64,000 nucleotides of DNA from NCBI RefSeq assembly GCF_011174675.1, contig NZ_JAANIG010000002.1, positions 62,001 to 126,000 on the forward strand. Direction: 5' to 3'. Every line of letters starts with the position of its first letter. Position 1 is the first letter of the stretch. A program made the position numbers and the translations under genes. Shown piece by piece: positions 16,896-26,042 of this stretch. Under the pieces are notes generated by a model that saw only the letters and a program-made list of their open reading frames with translations, was not told where the DNA came from and did not search any database. Origin of the DNA: Perlabentimonas gracilis. Its GTDB lineage: Bacteria; Bacteroidota; Bacteroidia; Bacteroidales; Tenuifilaceae.

Positions 16896-17534
16896 TTAGG
16901 TTAGGAATGGGTTGTTCTCTTTCTCCCAGCTAATGGTGGTTGGTTCGCCGTGACCAGGGTAAACCCTAGTTTCTGGAGCCAGTGGTAGCAATTTATCTTT
17001 TATGCTTTCAATTATCTCTTCGTAGTTTCCCCCAGGCAGATCGGTTCGCCCTATGGAACCTCTAAATAGCGTATCGCCTGATAGGAGGTAGTTCTCCTCC
17101 GAGTTATGCAAACATATACAGCCTTTGGAGTGCCCAGGGGTTTGTATTACACTCAACTTGGTGTTGCCAAATGCAACCACATCCCCCTCGTTAAGGTTAA
17201 TGCTAATTGATGGTACATCATCAATGGTCATGCCATACATCATAGCTTGCGTGGTAGCCATTTGCAAAAGTGGCAGATCCTCCGGGTTACCAGCTATATC
17301 AAGCTTGTATTGTTTCTGTATGTACGCGACGCCCATAACATGATCAACATGCCCGTGGGTTATCACTGCCAGCTTAGGCTGCAACCCGTTTTCCTCAATA
17401 AAGTTGCTGAGTTCTTGCTGCTCTTCCTGGCTATGGCACCCAGTGTCTACTATAATACACTCCTTAGTCTCGTCGAATAGTAGGTATGTGTTTTCTTGGA
17501 AGGGGTTGAACACAAAAGTTTTAATAGTTGTCAT
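16896..17534 (-). CDS. MBL-fold metallo-hydrolase (glyoxalase II-like)
   Basis: A 212-residue metallo-beta-lactamase-fold hydrolase. Metal ligands are visible in THGHVDHVMG (HxHxDH), TPGHSKG, SGDTLF and PGHGEPT. The family includes short glyoxalase-II-like thioesterases common in Bacteroidota; the substrate is not fixed by sequence. It lies 22 bp downstream of pcm and is probably co-transcribed with it. Confidence 0.87.
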   Translation of the reverse strand: MTTIKTFVFNPFQENTYLLFDETKECIIVDTGCHSQEEQQELSNFIEENGLQPKLAVITHGHVDHVMGVAYIQKQYKLDIAGNPEDLPLLQMATTQAMMYGMTIDDVPSISINLNEGDVVAFGNTKLSVIQTPGHSKGCICLHNSEENYLLSGDTLFRGSIGRTDLPGGNYEEIIESIKDKLLPLAPETRVYPGHGEPTTISWEKENNPFLT

Positions 17535-17556
17535 TTTGATATGATTTGGAATTCTA

Positions 17557-18201
17557 CTACTTGCTGGTGCCTTTTAGCATAGGAACAAATGCAAAGCGCC
17601 CATGGTTCGAAATTCGGGTTTCAGTTTCTGATATTTTTTCCACCATCATCATCTTTTGCCCTGTGCTATCGCCAACGGGTATAACCATTTTACCCCCAAC
17701 CATAAGCTGCTTAATTAGGTCTGCGGGGATTTCGGGAGCACCGGCTGTAACTAATATTTTATGGTAAGGGCCATATGTGGGTTTGCCTTTGTACCCATCG
17801 CCGTAAAAGAAATGCGGGGTGTAGTTTAGCTTTTCGAGCAACGTTTTCGATCTCACGTACAGCTCATGCTGCCTTTCGATGGTATATACTTTTGCGCCCA
17901 TCTCTAAAAGCACTGCGGTTTGGTAGCCCGATCCTGTGCCAATTTCTAAAACCTTTTCCAGAGGTTTAATATCAAGTAGTTCGGTTTGGAATGCTACGGT
18001 GTATGGTTGAGAAATGGTTTGCCCCGCTCCAATGGGGAAAGCAGAATCCTTGTACGAAAAGTTGAGAAAACCACTCTCCATGAATAGGTGTCTAGGCACA
18101 GTATTAATGGCAGCAAGCACTCTCTCGCATTTTATTCCTTTGCTACGGATTTCGTCAACCAGTTTCTTTCGCAATCCTTTGTGCCTAAATGAGTCCTCCA
18201 T
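17557..18201 (-). CDS. pcm: protein-L-isoaspartate O-methyltransferase
   Basis: A 214-residue SAM-dependent repair enzyme that methylates isoaspartyl residues in aged proteins. The conserved AFPIGAGQTISQPY and SAM-binding VLEIGTGSGYQTAVL are both present. Length is normal. A TAnnTTTG box lies 48 bp before the start on the minus strand. The metallo-hydrolase gene follows after 22 bp. Confidence 0.95.
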   Translation of the reverse strand: MEDSFRHKGLRKKLVDEIRSKGIKCERVLAAINTVPRHLFMESGFLNFSYKDSAFPIGAGQTISQPYTVAFQTELLDIKPLEKVLEIGTGSGYQTAVLLEMGAKVYTIERQHELYVRSKTLLEKLNYTPHFFYGDGYKGKPTYGPYHKILVTAGAPEIPADLIKQLMVGGKMVIPVGDSTGQKMMMVEKISETETRISNHGRFAFVPMLKGTSK

Positions 18202-18249
18202 AGTTAGGTGTTGAATTAAGTCGATTATTTGTTAATGCAATTCTTTCCG

Positions 18250-18257
18250 CAAAGATA
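18250..18257 (-). promoter_or_regulatory. -7 box of pcm
   Basis: The minus strand reads TATCTTTG, an exact TAnnTTTG match, 48 bp from the pcm start codon. No -33 partner was seen. Confidence 0.5.
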
Positions 18258-18413
18258 GTGCTTAAACCGTTGTGAAAAAAGCTAACAGCAGGAGTTTCGG
18301 TACACCTACATACTAACATCCCATTTTTGCTTTTTTGCATACATTTTTTGCTGGCCACTAGTATAATCTGGCATAATTAACTATTTTCGGAGCAACGAAA
18401 CCCACTCCCAATA

Positions 18414-19829
18414 GTGAATAAAAGAATTCAAGTTATTAAGTATGTTGCATTCGACCTTATCGGGTCGTTTGTGGCTTGGCTGCTATTTCATCGCTACCGA
18501 AAAATGGTTGTTGAGCCCCAGCTGTTTGGCTACGATGTGGATTTTTATTTAGATGTAAATGTGATTATTGGCCTTGTAGCCCTTCCTTTGTTTTGGGTGT
18601 TTTTGTTCTTTGTTTCCGGTTTTTACCGCGATGTTCTCCGGCGCTCTAGGCTAAAGGAGTTGGGGCTTTCACTGGGGATAACCCTTCTGGGGTCAGTTAT
18701 AATCTTCTTTCTCCTACTCCTCGATGATTTTGTTGCGTCCTACAAAAGCTACTATCATCTCTTTTTCACCCTTTTGATTTTGCAGTTTGCCTGCACCTAT
18801 TTCCCCCGATTAATACTAACATCACTTACAACTCGCCGAATACGAACCCGAAGGTTAGTGTTTCCAACCCTTATTGTGGGCGATGGTGATAACGCATACA
18901 AGGTGCACCGGGAAATTTTAGAAGAGAAGATCCCTCTTGGGAACAAGGTGGTAGGCTATGTTGGACTTGGTAAAAAAGAGAATGAGAGCTTGGCGCGTGA
19001 GTTGCCTAATTTCGGCAATTGCTCCAACATTCGCAACGTTATTCATCAGCATAGTATTGATGAGCTGATCTTGGCTTTGGACCATAAGGACAACAAGCAA
19101 CTTAGTGCCATTGTAAATGAGTTGTTAATGCTCAATGTTTCAGTTAAGGCCACCCCAAGTATGTACGACTTCTTAACCGGTAGGGTGAAAATGTCGCAAA
19201 TATTTGGAACTCCTCTAATACATATATCTTTTGCCCTCATGCCTATCTGGCAGCAAAAGATCAAGCAGCTAATCGATCTTTTTGCATCACTCACCGCACT
19301 ACTAATCCTTTTGCCGGTAATTATTGTTATTGCAGCGGCAATAAAAATTACCTCAAGAGGGCCAATCCTGTTTTCGCAGGAGCGGGTTGGCCAGTACGGC
19401 AGGCCTTTTAACATATACAAGTTCAGGTCTATGTATATCGATGCCGAGGCCAATGGCCCCGCATTATCTACCAAAAACGACAAACGAATTACTCCGCTGG
19501 GGCGTTTCCTCCGCAAAACCCGTTTCGATGAAATTCCCAACTTTTGGAATGTGCTTAAAGGCGATATGTCGCTTGTTGGCCCAAGACCCGAACGACAGTT
19601 TTACATCGATCAGATTGTAAAGGAGGCTCCTCATTATATCCACTTGCAAAAGGTGAAACCCGGAATAACCTCGTGGGGTCAGGTTAAGTATGGGTATGCC
19701 GAGAATGTTGAGGAGATGATTGAAAGGCTTAAGTATGACCTGCTGTATATTGAGAACATGTCGCTTTTTGTCGATTTTAAAATAATGATTTACACCCTAA
19801 TCACGGTTTTTAAGGGCAGAGGTGTGTAG
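18414..19829 (+). CDS. polyprenyl-phosphate sugar-1-phosphate transferase (WbaP/EpsE type)
   Basis: A 471-residue initiating glycosyl-phosphotransferase for surface polysaccharide. It has four N-terminal membrane helices (about 8-125), a Rossmann-like middle domain (about 145-265), a fifth helix (about 283-308) and the catalytic bacterial sugar transferase domain. That domain contains GPILFSQERVGQYGRPFNIYKFRSM, RFDEIPNFWNVLKGDMSLVGPRPE and GITSWGQV. The start is GTG at 18414. The gene stands alone, without the capsule cluster usually found beside such enzymes, so it may be a general-purpose or exopolysaccharide initiator. Confidence 0.92.
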   Translation: MNKRIQVIKYVAFDLIGSFVAWLLFHRYRKMVVEPQLFGYDVDFYLDVNVIIGLVALPLFWVFLFFVSGFYRDVLRRSRLKELGLSLGITLLGSVIIFFLLLLDDFVASYKSYYHLFFTLLILQFACTYFPRLILTSLTTRRIRTRRLVFPTLIVGDGDNAYKVHREILEEKIPLGNKVVGYVGLGKKENESLARELPNFGNCSNIRNVIHQHSIDELILALDHKDNKQLSAIVNELLMLNVSVKATPSMYDFLTGRVKMSQIFGTPLIHISFALMPIWQQKIKQLIDLFASLTALLILLPVIIVIAAAIKITSRGPILFSQERVGQYGRPFNIYKFRSMYIDAEANGPALSTKNDKRITPLGRFLRKTRFDEIPNFWNVLKGDMSLVGPRPERQFYIDQIVKEAPHYIHLQKVKPGITSWGQVKYGYAENVEEMIERLKYDLLYIENMSLFVDFKIMIYTLITVFKGRGV

Positions 19830-19959
19830 CCATTTTGGCAATGATACGATTGCTTACCCCTAATAAAACCCAATGGGTTCAATGCTCCTGATAATCAGCT
19901 TTATGTAAATTTGTTGATAACCCTTTCCCAAAATTTTATAGATTCCTATACATCTTACC

Positions 19960-19967
19960 TATTTTTG
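19960..19967 (+). promoter_or_regulatory. -7 box of dnaB
   Basis: TATTTTTG matches TAnnTTTG, 19 bp before the dnaB start. No -33 partner at normal spacing. Confidence 0.4.
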
Positions 19968-19986
19968 TAAATAAAAAATTGTTTCA

Positions 19987-21525
19987 ATGGCCGAAAAGCG
20001 AGCGTATAATAAGAAGACGAACTCTACTAATTTGGTGGGGCTTGATATGGGTAAGGTGCCACCACAAGCACTCGATATTGAGGAAGCAGTGCTAGGAGCA
20101 CTAATGGTGGAAAAAGATGCTGTGATAACCGTACTCGATGTTATCAAACCCGAAAGCTTTTATAAGGAGAATCACCAGAAAATATTTAGCGCAATTGTCG
20201 AATTATCTACCAAGCTCGAACCCATCGACCTTTATACAGTAACCGAAGAGCTACGCAAAAAGGAGGAGCTAGACGAGGTAGGTGGAGCCGTGTACTTGGC
20301 CCAGCTTACATCTAGGGTTGGTTCTGCAGCGCACGTCGAGTATCACTCCAAGATTATTGCCCAAAAGTACATTCAGCGTGAGCTTATTAGGGTATCAAGC
20401 GATATACAGGCTAAGGCCTTTGACGACACGGTTGATGTAGATGATTTGCTCGACTACTCGGAGATGGAGCTTTTTAAGGTTGCCGAGGGTAACATTAAGC
20501 GCGAAACGGCTCCAATTAGCATGCTGGTTAACGAAGCCCTTAAAAACCTTGAGGAGGCAGGCAAACGTGAGGACGGGCTTAGCGGTGTGCCCTGTGGTTT
20601 TTCTGAACTCGACCGTATGACCTCGGGTTGGCAACCATCCGATTTGGTTATTGTGGCCGCTCGCCCATCGATGGGTAAAACGGCTTTCGTTCTCTCAATG
20701 GCTCGTAATATGGCTGTGGACCATGATGTGTCCGTTGCATTTTTTTCGCTTGAGATGTCGAGCATTCAGCTCGTGAATAGGCTTATAGTTAGTGAGTCTG
20801 GTATCTCGCATGAAAAAATTCGAAACGGTAAGCTAACACCCCAGGAGTGGACTCAGCTAACAGTGAAGATTGGTGATTTGCAAAACTCAAGGATTCTGAT
20901 CGACGATACTCCTGCACTATCAATTTTCGAGCTCAGGGCGAAGTGTCGTAGGCTCAAATCGCAGCACGATATTGGTATAATAATTATCGATTACCTTCAG
21001 CTAATGACTGGGCCCACCGATACCCGAGGAAACAGGGAGCAGGAGGTGAGTACAATATCTCGCTCGTTAAAAGCCATAGCTAAGGAGCTCAACGTTCCCA
21101 TTCTGGCACTATCACAGCTTAACCGATCGGTGGAAACTCGAGGAGGAAATAAACGACCCCAGCTATCGGATCTTCGTGAATCTGGTGCCATTGAGCAGGA
21201 TGCCGATATGGTTCTGTTCATCCATAGGCCCGAGTACTACGGTTTTAATGAGGATGAGGAGGGCAACTCGCTGATTGGGTTGGCCGAGATTATCGTGGCT
21301 AAGCATCGTAACGGTGCTGTGGGCGATATTCGTCTAAGGTTCCGTAAGGAGCAGGCCAAGTTCTCCGATCTTGATGATATGGAGTATGCTCCGTATGCTG
21401 CACCTGCTGCCTCTCAGGCAGTTACCTTTGGATCGAAAATGAATGAGGATCCATTGCCAGCATCGGCCAATTCCGATTTCGATTTTCTAACTGGCCCCAT
21501 ATCCGACGACGAGATACCTTACTAA
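19987..21525 (+). CDS. dnaB: replicative DNA helicase DnaB
   Basis: A 512-residue hexameric 5'-3' fork helicase. The N-terminal primase-interacting domain begins PPQALDIEEAVLGALM (about 20-35). The RecA-like motor has the Walker A AARPSMGKTAFVL, a Walker-B-like IIIIDYLQLM and the DnaB-specific LSQLNRSVETRGGNKRPQLSDLRESGAIEQDAD segment, given here in parts: LSQLNRSVE, RPQLSDLRESG and EQDADMV. No intein interrupts it. The acidic tail after about residue 455 is typical for Bacteroidota. Confidence 0.97.
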   Translation: MAEKRAYNKKTNSTNLVGLDMGKVPPQALDIEEAVLGALMVEKDAVITVLDVIKPESFYKENHQKIFSAIVELSTKLEPIDLYTVTEELRKKEELDEVGGAVYLAQLTSRVGSAAHVEYHSKIIAQKYIQRELIRVSSDIQAKAFDDTVDVDDLLDYSEMELFKVAEGNIKRETAPISMLVNEALKNLEEAGKREDGLSGVPCGFSELDRMTSGWQPSDLVIVAARPSMGKTAFVLSMARNMAVDHDVSVAFFSLEMSSIQLVNRLIVSESGISHEKIRNGKLTPQEWTQLTVKIGDLQNSRILIDDTPALSIFELRAKCRRLKSQHDIGIIIIDYLQLMTGPTDTRGNREQEVSTISRSLKAIAKELNVPILALSQLNRSVETRGGNKRPQLSDLRESGAIEQDADMVLFIHRPEYYGFNEDEEGNSLIGLAEIIVAKHRNGAVGDIRLRFRKEQAKFSDLDDMEYAPYAAPAASQAVTFGSKMNEDPLPASANSDFDFLTGPISDDEIPY

Positions 21526-21570
21526 AAAGCGATGCTTATTGGCTTTGAGTTTGTCCTTTTTCTGTGTTGC

Positions 21571-22266
21571 CTACAAAATTTTTTTCAGGTCTAAAAGGTT
21601 ATCTATTTCATGTGTAGGTTTCTCGTTGTGAGGAGTCCCACTGGGATTGAAGTAAACTTGGTTTATGCCAAACCTTTGTGCACCAATTATATCTGCCTCA
21701 ATATCATCTCCAATCATAATGCTTTCCTGCTTTTTTGCATTGGCTGAGGCTAGGGTGTAGCCAAATGCTTCGGAGCGTGGTTTGTGATAACCCGATATCT
21801 CTGAGGTTACTACCTTATCGAAGTATTTTTCAATTCCGCATAGCTTAAGCTTGGTGAATTGCACCTCGTTAAAACCATTAGTTATTATGTGTAGCTTGTA
21901 CTTGCTGTGGAGATAATCGAGTATCTCAATGGAGTGGGGGATTAGGGCCGTTTTCTTTGGGCTCTCGTTGATGTACTCATCGCCAATAACCTCGGCTAGA
22001 ACCTTGTCTCTTATACCATAATCCTTAAGCGTAACCTCAAAACGTTTAAAACGAAGCACCTCCTTTTTCATCGCACCACGTTGGTAGCTAGCCCATAGCT
22101 TGTTGTTATGTTCCACAAAAGTGTCAATAAAGTGGTCGGGCGATGGAATTGCTTTTTTTAGATTGTGGTTTTCGAAAATATCCTTAAGCGTAATCCGCAT
22201 ATTTTGCTCAAAGTCCCAAAGTGTACGGTCTAGATCCCAGAATATGTGCTTGTAGGTTTGCTTCAT
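21571..22266 (-). CDS. YjjG-family HAD nucleotidase
   Basis: A 231-residue HAD phosphatase. The catalytic DxD is Asp11/Asp13 in FWDLDRTLWDF; ITNGFNEVQ (motif II) and MIGDDIEADIIGAQ (motif IV) follow. The YjjG group cleans noncanonical pyrimidine nucleotides. The start is the ATG at 22266. The reading frame runs 38 codons further up, but a TATCTTTG promoter box at 22291-22298 lies inside that extension and the extra residues are unlike HAD proteins. It converges with dnaB. Confidence 0.88.
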   Translation of the reverse strand: MKQTYKHIFWDLDRTLWDFEQNMRITLKDIFENHNLKKAIPSPDHFIDTFVEHNNKLWASYQRGAMKKEVLRFKRFEVTLKDYGIRDKVLAEVIGDEYINESPKKTALIPHSIEILDYLHSKYKLHIITNGFNEVQFTKLKLCGIEKYFDKVVTSEISGYHKPRSEAFGYTLASANAKKQESIMIGDDIEADIIGAQRFGINQVYFNPSGTPHNEKPTHEIDNLLDLKKIL

Positions 22267-22290
22267 TAGAAAGAGGTTAAAATAGCGCAA

Positions 22291-22298
22291 CAAAGATA
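22291..22298 (-). promoter_or_regulatory. -7 box of the YjjG-family gene
   Basis: The minus strand reads TATCTTTG, 24 bp before the proposed start. It sets the start choice for the gene. Confidence 0.5.
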
Positions 22299-22398
22299 GT
22301 GACTTTAAATTTAAATTATTACTGCAAACCTCTTCACTCGATTTCTGCTGATTATCAATATAATGATTGCAACTGCTCAATGTCGTTTTATTTTTAGC

Positions 22399-22406
22399 TA
22401 CATTTG
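22399..22406 (+). promoter_or_regulatory. -7 box of the DEAD-box helicase gene
   Basis: TACATTTG matches TAnnTTTG, 82 bp before the TTG start. This implies a 5' leader of about 75 nt. Confidence 0.4.
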
Positions 22407-22488
22407 CACCGTAAAATATTTTAGAGTTGATTCAAAAAGAAATTACTCCTACTATTACTACAATCTTTTTTACTTATTGATCACTTAA

Positions 22489-23634
22489 TTGTCTGAACAT
22501 TTGAAATTTAACGAATTTGGTTTTCATACTGCCATAATGGATGGCATTAACGCAATGGGGTTTAACACTCCCACGCCCGTACAGCAACAGTCCATCCCCC
22601 CAATTATGGAGGGGAAGGATGTAATTTCTTGTGCTCAAACAGGAACAGGGAAAACAGCAGCCTTTATACTGCCCATTATGAATAAGTTGTCGTCGTTACC
22701 CATGCGGCTAAACTATACCAACACGTTGGTTATTGTGCCCACTAGGGAGCTGGCAATGCAAATCGATCAGCAGCTCGAAGGTTTTGGATATTATGCTCCC
22801 GTTAGCTCTGTAGCGGTATATGGCGGAAACGATAGCCTTACCTGGGAACAGCAACGCATAGCAATTCAGAACGGAGCCGATTTTATTATAGCAACTCCCG
22901 GTAGGCTAATTCAGCATATCCGCATGGGGTATGTTTCCCTCGACAGGGTTGAACACCTTGTGCTCGACGAGGCTGATAGGATGCTCGATATGGGATTTTA
23001 CGAAGATATTATGGAGATAGTGAAGCTACTCCCCGTGAAGCGCCAAACACTACTTTTTTCGGCCACTATGCCCACCAACATTAGGGGGATGGCTAAAAAA
23101 ATTATGAGTAACCCCATCGAAATCAATATAGCCATATCTAAGCCAGCCGAGAACGTGCTGCAGGCGGCATACATTATTGAAGATTCCAAAAAGATAGGTT
23201 TGCTATCGCATCTGCTTAAGGGAAAAGAGCATGTGAAAAGTGCCATTGTATTCGCATCCACCAAAATTAAGGTGCGGAGTATCGAAAAATCCTTGAAAAA
23301 TGAATCGATGAGTGTGCTTGCCATCCACTCCGACCTAGAGCAGAAAGAGCGCGAGGATGTGCTGCGCAAGTTTCGTAATCGCAAGTTTCAAATTCTTGTT
23401 GCAACCGATATCATTGCTCGGGGAATTGATATTGAGGATATCGATTTGATTGTCAATTACGATGTGCCCCACGATCCTGAGGATTACGTTCACCGGATTG
23501 GTCGAACAGCTCGAGCCTCATCCGATGGAGTGGCCCTTACCTTTGTGAACAAAATGGATCAAAAACTTTTTAAGCAAATTGAACAGTTTTTGCAAGCCAA
23601 AATCTTCAGAATTCCCACTCCCGAGAATCTGTAG
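22489..23634 (+). CDS. DEAD-box RNA helicase (RhlE-like, minimal)
   Basis: A 381-residue ATP-dependent RNA helicase holding all core motifs: Q motif (FNEFGFHTAIM and PTPVQQQSIP), AQTGTGKTAAF, PTRELA, ATPGRL, DEAD, SAT, RGIDI and HRIGRTAR. It ends soon after the core, without the basic or RNA-binding tail of DbpA/CsdA types. The start is TTG at 22489; the next Met falls inside the Q motif. Specific RNA targets cannot be inferred. Confidence 0.93.
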   Translation: MSEHLKFNEFGFHTAIMDGINAMGFNTPTPVQQQSIPPIMEGKDVISCAQTGTGKTAAFILPIMNKLSSLPMRLNYTNTLVIVPTRELAMQIDQQLEGFGYYAPVSSVAVYGGNDSLTWEQQRIAIQNGADFIIATPGRLIQHIRMGYVSLDRVEHLVLDEADRMLDMGFYEDIMEIVKLLPVKRQTLLFSATMPTNIRGMAKKIMSNPIEINIAISKPAENVLQAAYIIEDSKKIGLLSHLLKGKEHVKSAIVFASTKIKVRSIEKSLKNESMSVLAIHSDLEQKEREDVLRKFRNRKFQILVATDIIARGIDIEDIDLIVNYDVPHDPEDYVHRIGRTARASSDGVALTFVNKMDQKLFKQIEQFLQAKIFRIPTPENL

Positions 23635-23878
23635 TGCAAAACAAATATACCCTAACATCTTTGTAAACAAAGAAGTACAGTTGTTTTCGGTGAAAACAGA
23701 ATTTTTCTTTACGCCCTTTGCACAACTGTTTGAAATACAGTATGGGTAACACTTTTTTTGTCAAAAAGCTAGGCTACTATGAGTCATTTTTAAGAATGAT
23801 TTACTAATGTTGTGGCGTATTTCGCCAGTATTTTTTATTGGGTTGGCAACCTAAAATATTAACCAATAAAGGAATATT

Positions 23879-25423
23879 ATGCCTTTAAAAAGAAAAATCT
23901 TAGAGCTTCAAAAGCGAAAGGAGGAGATCCTTCAGGGTGGCGGCGAAAAGGCAATTGCCAAGCAGCAGGCCATGGGCAAGCTTACCGCTCGCGAGCGTGT
24001 TATTGCCCTTCTCGATGAGGATTCATTCAACGAGTACGATCTCTTTGTTGAGCATGAAGCACGCGACTTTGGAATGGAATCCAAAGTATTACACGGCGAT
24101 GGGGTTATCATTGGTACTGGTACAATTTACGGTGCGCCCGTTGCTATTTTTGCACAGGATTTTACTGTTGCTGGGGGATCGCTCGGGTTGATGCACGCCC
24201 GAAAGATTACAAAAATTATGGATTATGCGCTTAAGATGCGCATACCACTTATTGGTATTAACGACTCTGGTGGAGCACGTATTCAGGAGGGGGTTAACTC
24301 CCTTGCCGGTTACGGCGAAATTTTCTTCCGCAATACGCTGGCCAGTGGTGTTATACCTCAAATTTCAGTTATTTTGGGCCCTTGCGCTGGTGGTGCGGTG
24401 TATTCGCCTGCTCTAACTGATTTTGTATTCACTGTGGATAACATCTCCAAAATGTTTATCACTGGTCCAGAGGTTATAAAAACTGTGCTGGGCGAGGAGA
24501 TATCTATGGAGGAGCTGGGTGGTGCTCGGGTTCACTCCGAGATTACTGGTAATGCACACTTTTTTGCCGAAAGCGAGATGGAATGCTTTGACCAGATTAA
24601 AAAGCTTATCACCTATATCCCCTGGAACAACACGCGTAAGGCGCGCAAGTTCGAGCCCAAGGATCCTAAGCCCGAGTTCAATATCGATGAGATTGTACCA
24701 GGTGATCCAAAGCAACCCTACGACGTGCGCGACGTAATCCGTTCTGTTGCTGATGACTCCGATTTCTTTGAGGTGCAGGAGTACTGGGCAGCAAACATTG
24801 TGGTAGGATTTGGCCGTATCAATGGCGACACCGTTGGCTTTGTGGCAAACCAGCCCTTGATGCTAGCAGGTGTGTTGGATGTAGACTCGTCCGACAAGGC
24901 CGCACGTTTTATCCGTTACTGCAACGCCTTCAGCATCCCACTAATCACTCTAGTTGACCTGCCTGGTTATTTGCCCGGTGTCGATCAGGAGCATGCCGGT
25001 GTAATCCGTCACGGAGCCAAAATGCTATACGCATACAGTGAGGCCACCGTACCCAAAATCACCGTAATCCTTCGTAAAGCTTATGGTGGAGGTTACATCG
25101 CTATGAGCTCGCGTCACCTACGTGCCGACTTTGTATTTGCTTGGCCCGGTGCCGAGATTGCCGTTATGGGGCCAGAGGGTGCAGCTAACATTATATTCCG
25201 TAAGGAGATTACTGAGGCTGAAGATCCCGATAAAATGCGTCGTCTCAAGGTGAAGGAGTACAAAGAGAAGTTTGCAAACCCATATGTGGCCGCAGCCAAG
25301 GGCTATATCGATACGGTAATTGAACCCTCCGAAACTCGTAAGCTACTTATTCATGCCCTCGATGTTTCGGTAAGTAAAGTGGTTGATAAACCTTGGAAGA
25401 AGCATGGAATTCCTCCATTCTAA
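23879..25423 (+). CDS. acyl-CoA carboxylase/decarboxylase carboxyltransferase subunit (MmdA/PccB type)
   Basis: A 514-residue carboxyltransferase of the propionyl-CoA carboxylase beta / methylmalonyl-CoA decarboxylase alpha family. Crotonase-fold glycine-rich oxyanion loops are present (GINDSGGARIQEGV in the N half, LVDLPGYLPGVDQEH in the C half). Length and sequence suit MmdA/PccB rather than AccD. It moves CO2 between methylmalonyl-CoA and biotin. The biotin-carrier gene follows after 12 bp. No OadG or OadB membrane subunits and no biotin carboxylase are adjacent, so direction (decarboxylase or carboxylase) is undecided. Confidence 0.92.
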   Translation: MPLKRKILELQKRKEEILQGGGEKAIAKQQAMGKLTARERVIALLDEDSFNEYDLFVEHEARDFGMESKVLHGDGVIIGTGTIYGAPVAIFAQDFTVAGGSLGLMHARKITKIMDYALKMRIPLIGINDSGGARIQEGVNSLAGYGEIFFRNTLASGVIPQISVILGPCAGGAVYSPALTDFVFTVDNISKMFITGPEVIKTVLGEEISMEELGGARVHSEITGNAHFFAESEMECFDQIKKLITYIPWNNTRKARKFEPKDPKPEFNIDEIVPGDPKQPYDVRDVIRSVADDSDFFEVQEYWAANIVVGFGRINGDTVGFVANQPLMLAGVLDVDSSDKAARFIRYCNAFSIPLITLVDLPGYLPGVDQEHAGVIRHGAKMLYAYSEATVPKITVILRKAYGGGYIAMSSRHLRADFVFAWPGAEIAVMGPEGAANIIFRKEITEAEDPDKMRRLKVKEYKEKFANPYVAAAKGYIDTVIEPSETRKLLIHALDVSVSKVVDKPWKKHGIPPF

Positions 25424-25435
25424 AAATCTGAAGCC

Positions 25436-25801
25436 ATGGTAAAAGATAATAAAACCAAGAAAAAAACTTCAGTAAAGCCTAAAATTGCAGATCATCCAGA
25501 CTTTAAGATGATGGTGGTTGAGGGGACCAAGTACAGAACCCTCACCTCGCGTAAGAACGAGATGCGCGTTAAATGGGAAGCCCCTAAGCTCAAGGAGCTT
25601 AAGTCGTTTATCCCGGGTACCATTATAAGCATTGCTGTAAACGAAGGTGATAAGGTACAGCCAGGAGATCTTTTGATGATTTTTGAGGCAATGAAGATGC
25701 AGAACAAGGTGCTATGTCCCTTTCCGGGAGTAATCAAAACCATAAACGTAAAGGAGGGAGAGCGAATCCCCAAAGGTTTTGTGATAGCAGTGTACGAATA
25801 G
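25436..25801 (+). CDS. biotin carboxyl carrier protein of an acyl-CoA carboxylase/decarboxylase
   Basis: A 121-residue protein ending in a biotinyl domain (about 50-121). The biotin-accepting lysine is in FEAMKMQN. The first 50 residues are Lys-rich and then resemble a short docking segment, unlike the Pro/Ala linker of classical decarboxylase carriers. It is the second gene of a two-gene unit with the carboxyltransferase and is followed at once by a strong terminator. Confidence 0.93.
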   Translation: MVKDNKTKKKTSVKPKIADHPDFKMMVVEGTKYRTLTSRKNEMRVKWEAPKLKELKSFIPGTIISIAVNEGDKVQPGDLLMIFEAMKMQNKVLCPFPGVIKTINVKEGERIPKGFVIAVYE

Positions 25802-25812
25802 ATTGATTTGAG

Positions 25813-25841
25813 TCGGGGGTGTGAGCCCCCGATTTTTTTTT
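25813..25841 (+). terminator. rho-independent terminator after the biotin carrier gene
   Basis: A 7-bp GC-rich stem (TCGGGGG / CCCCCGA), 6-nt loop and a run of nine T residues. Confidence 0.93.
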
Positions 25842-26004
25842 AACAGGATGTTAACAGCGCGCAATTTGTCATTCTAATCCTTGCCTTTGTGCTATGATAG
25901 CTAGTGTTGTAGCCATTGGTTTATGGAAAGGGTTAGCGGCTGTACTTTAGCTTCGCTAAGCCCAAAAACATTTAAAACTTTTAAATAGTATCATATATTG
26001 TTAG

Positions 26005-26012
26005 TATTTTTG
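26005..26012 (+). promoter_or_regulatory. -7 box of purL
   Basis: TATTTTTG matches TAnnTTTG, 30 bp before the purL start. Confidence 0.4.
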
Positions 26013-26042
26013 GCTCGGAATTTAATACTTTAAAAATATACC

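Noticed and set aside
19987-21525. Intein in DnaB, a common insertion site
   Set aside because: The helicase motifs are continuous at normal spacing and total length is 512 residues.
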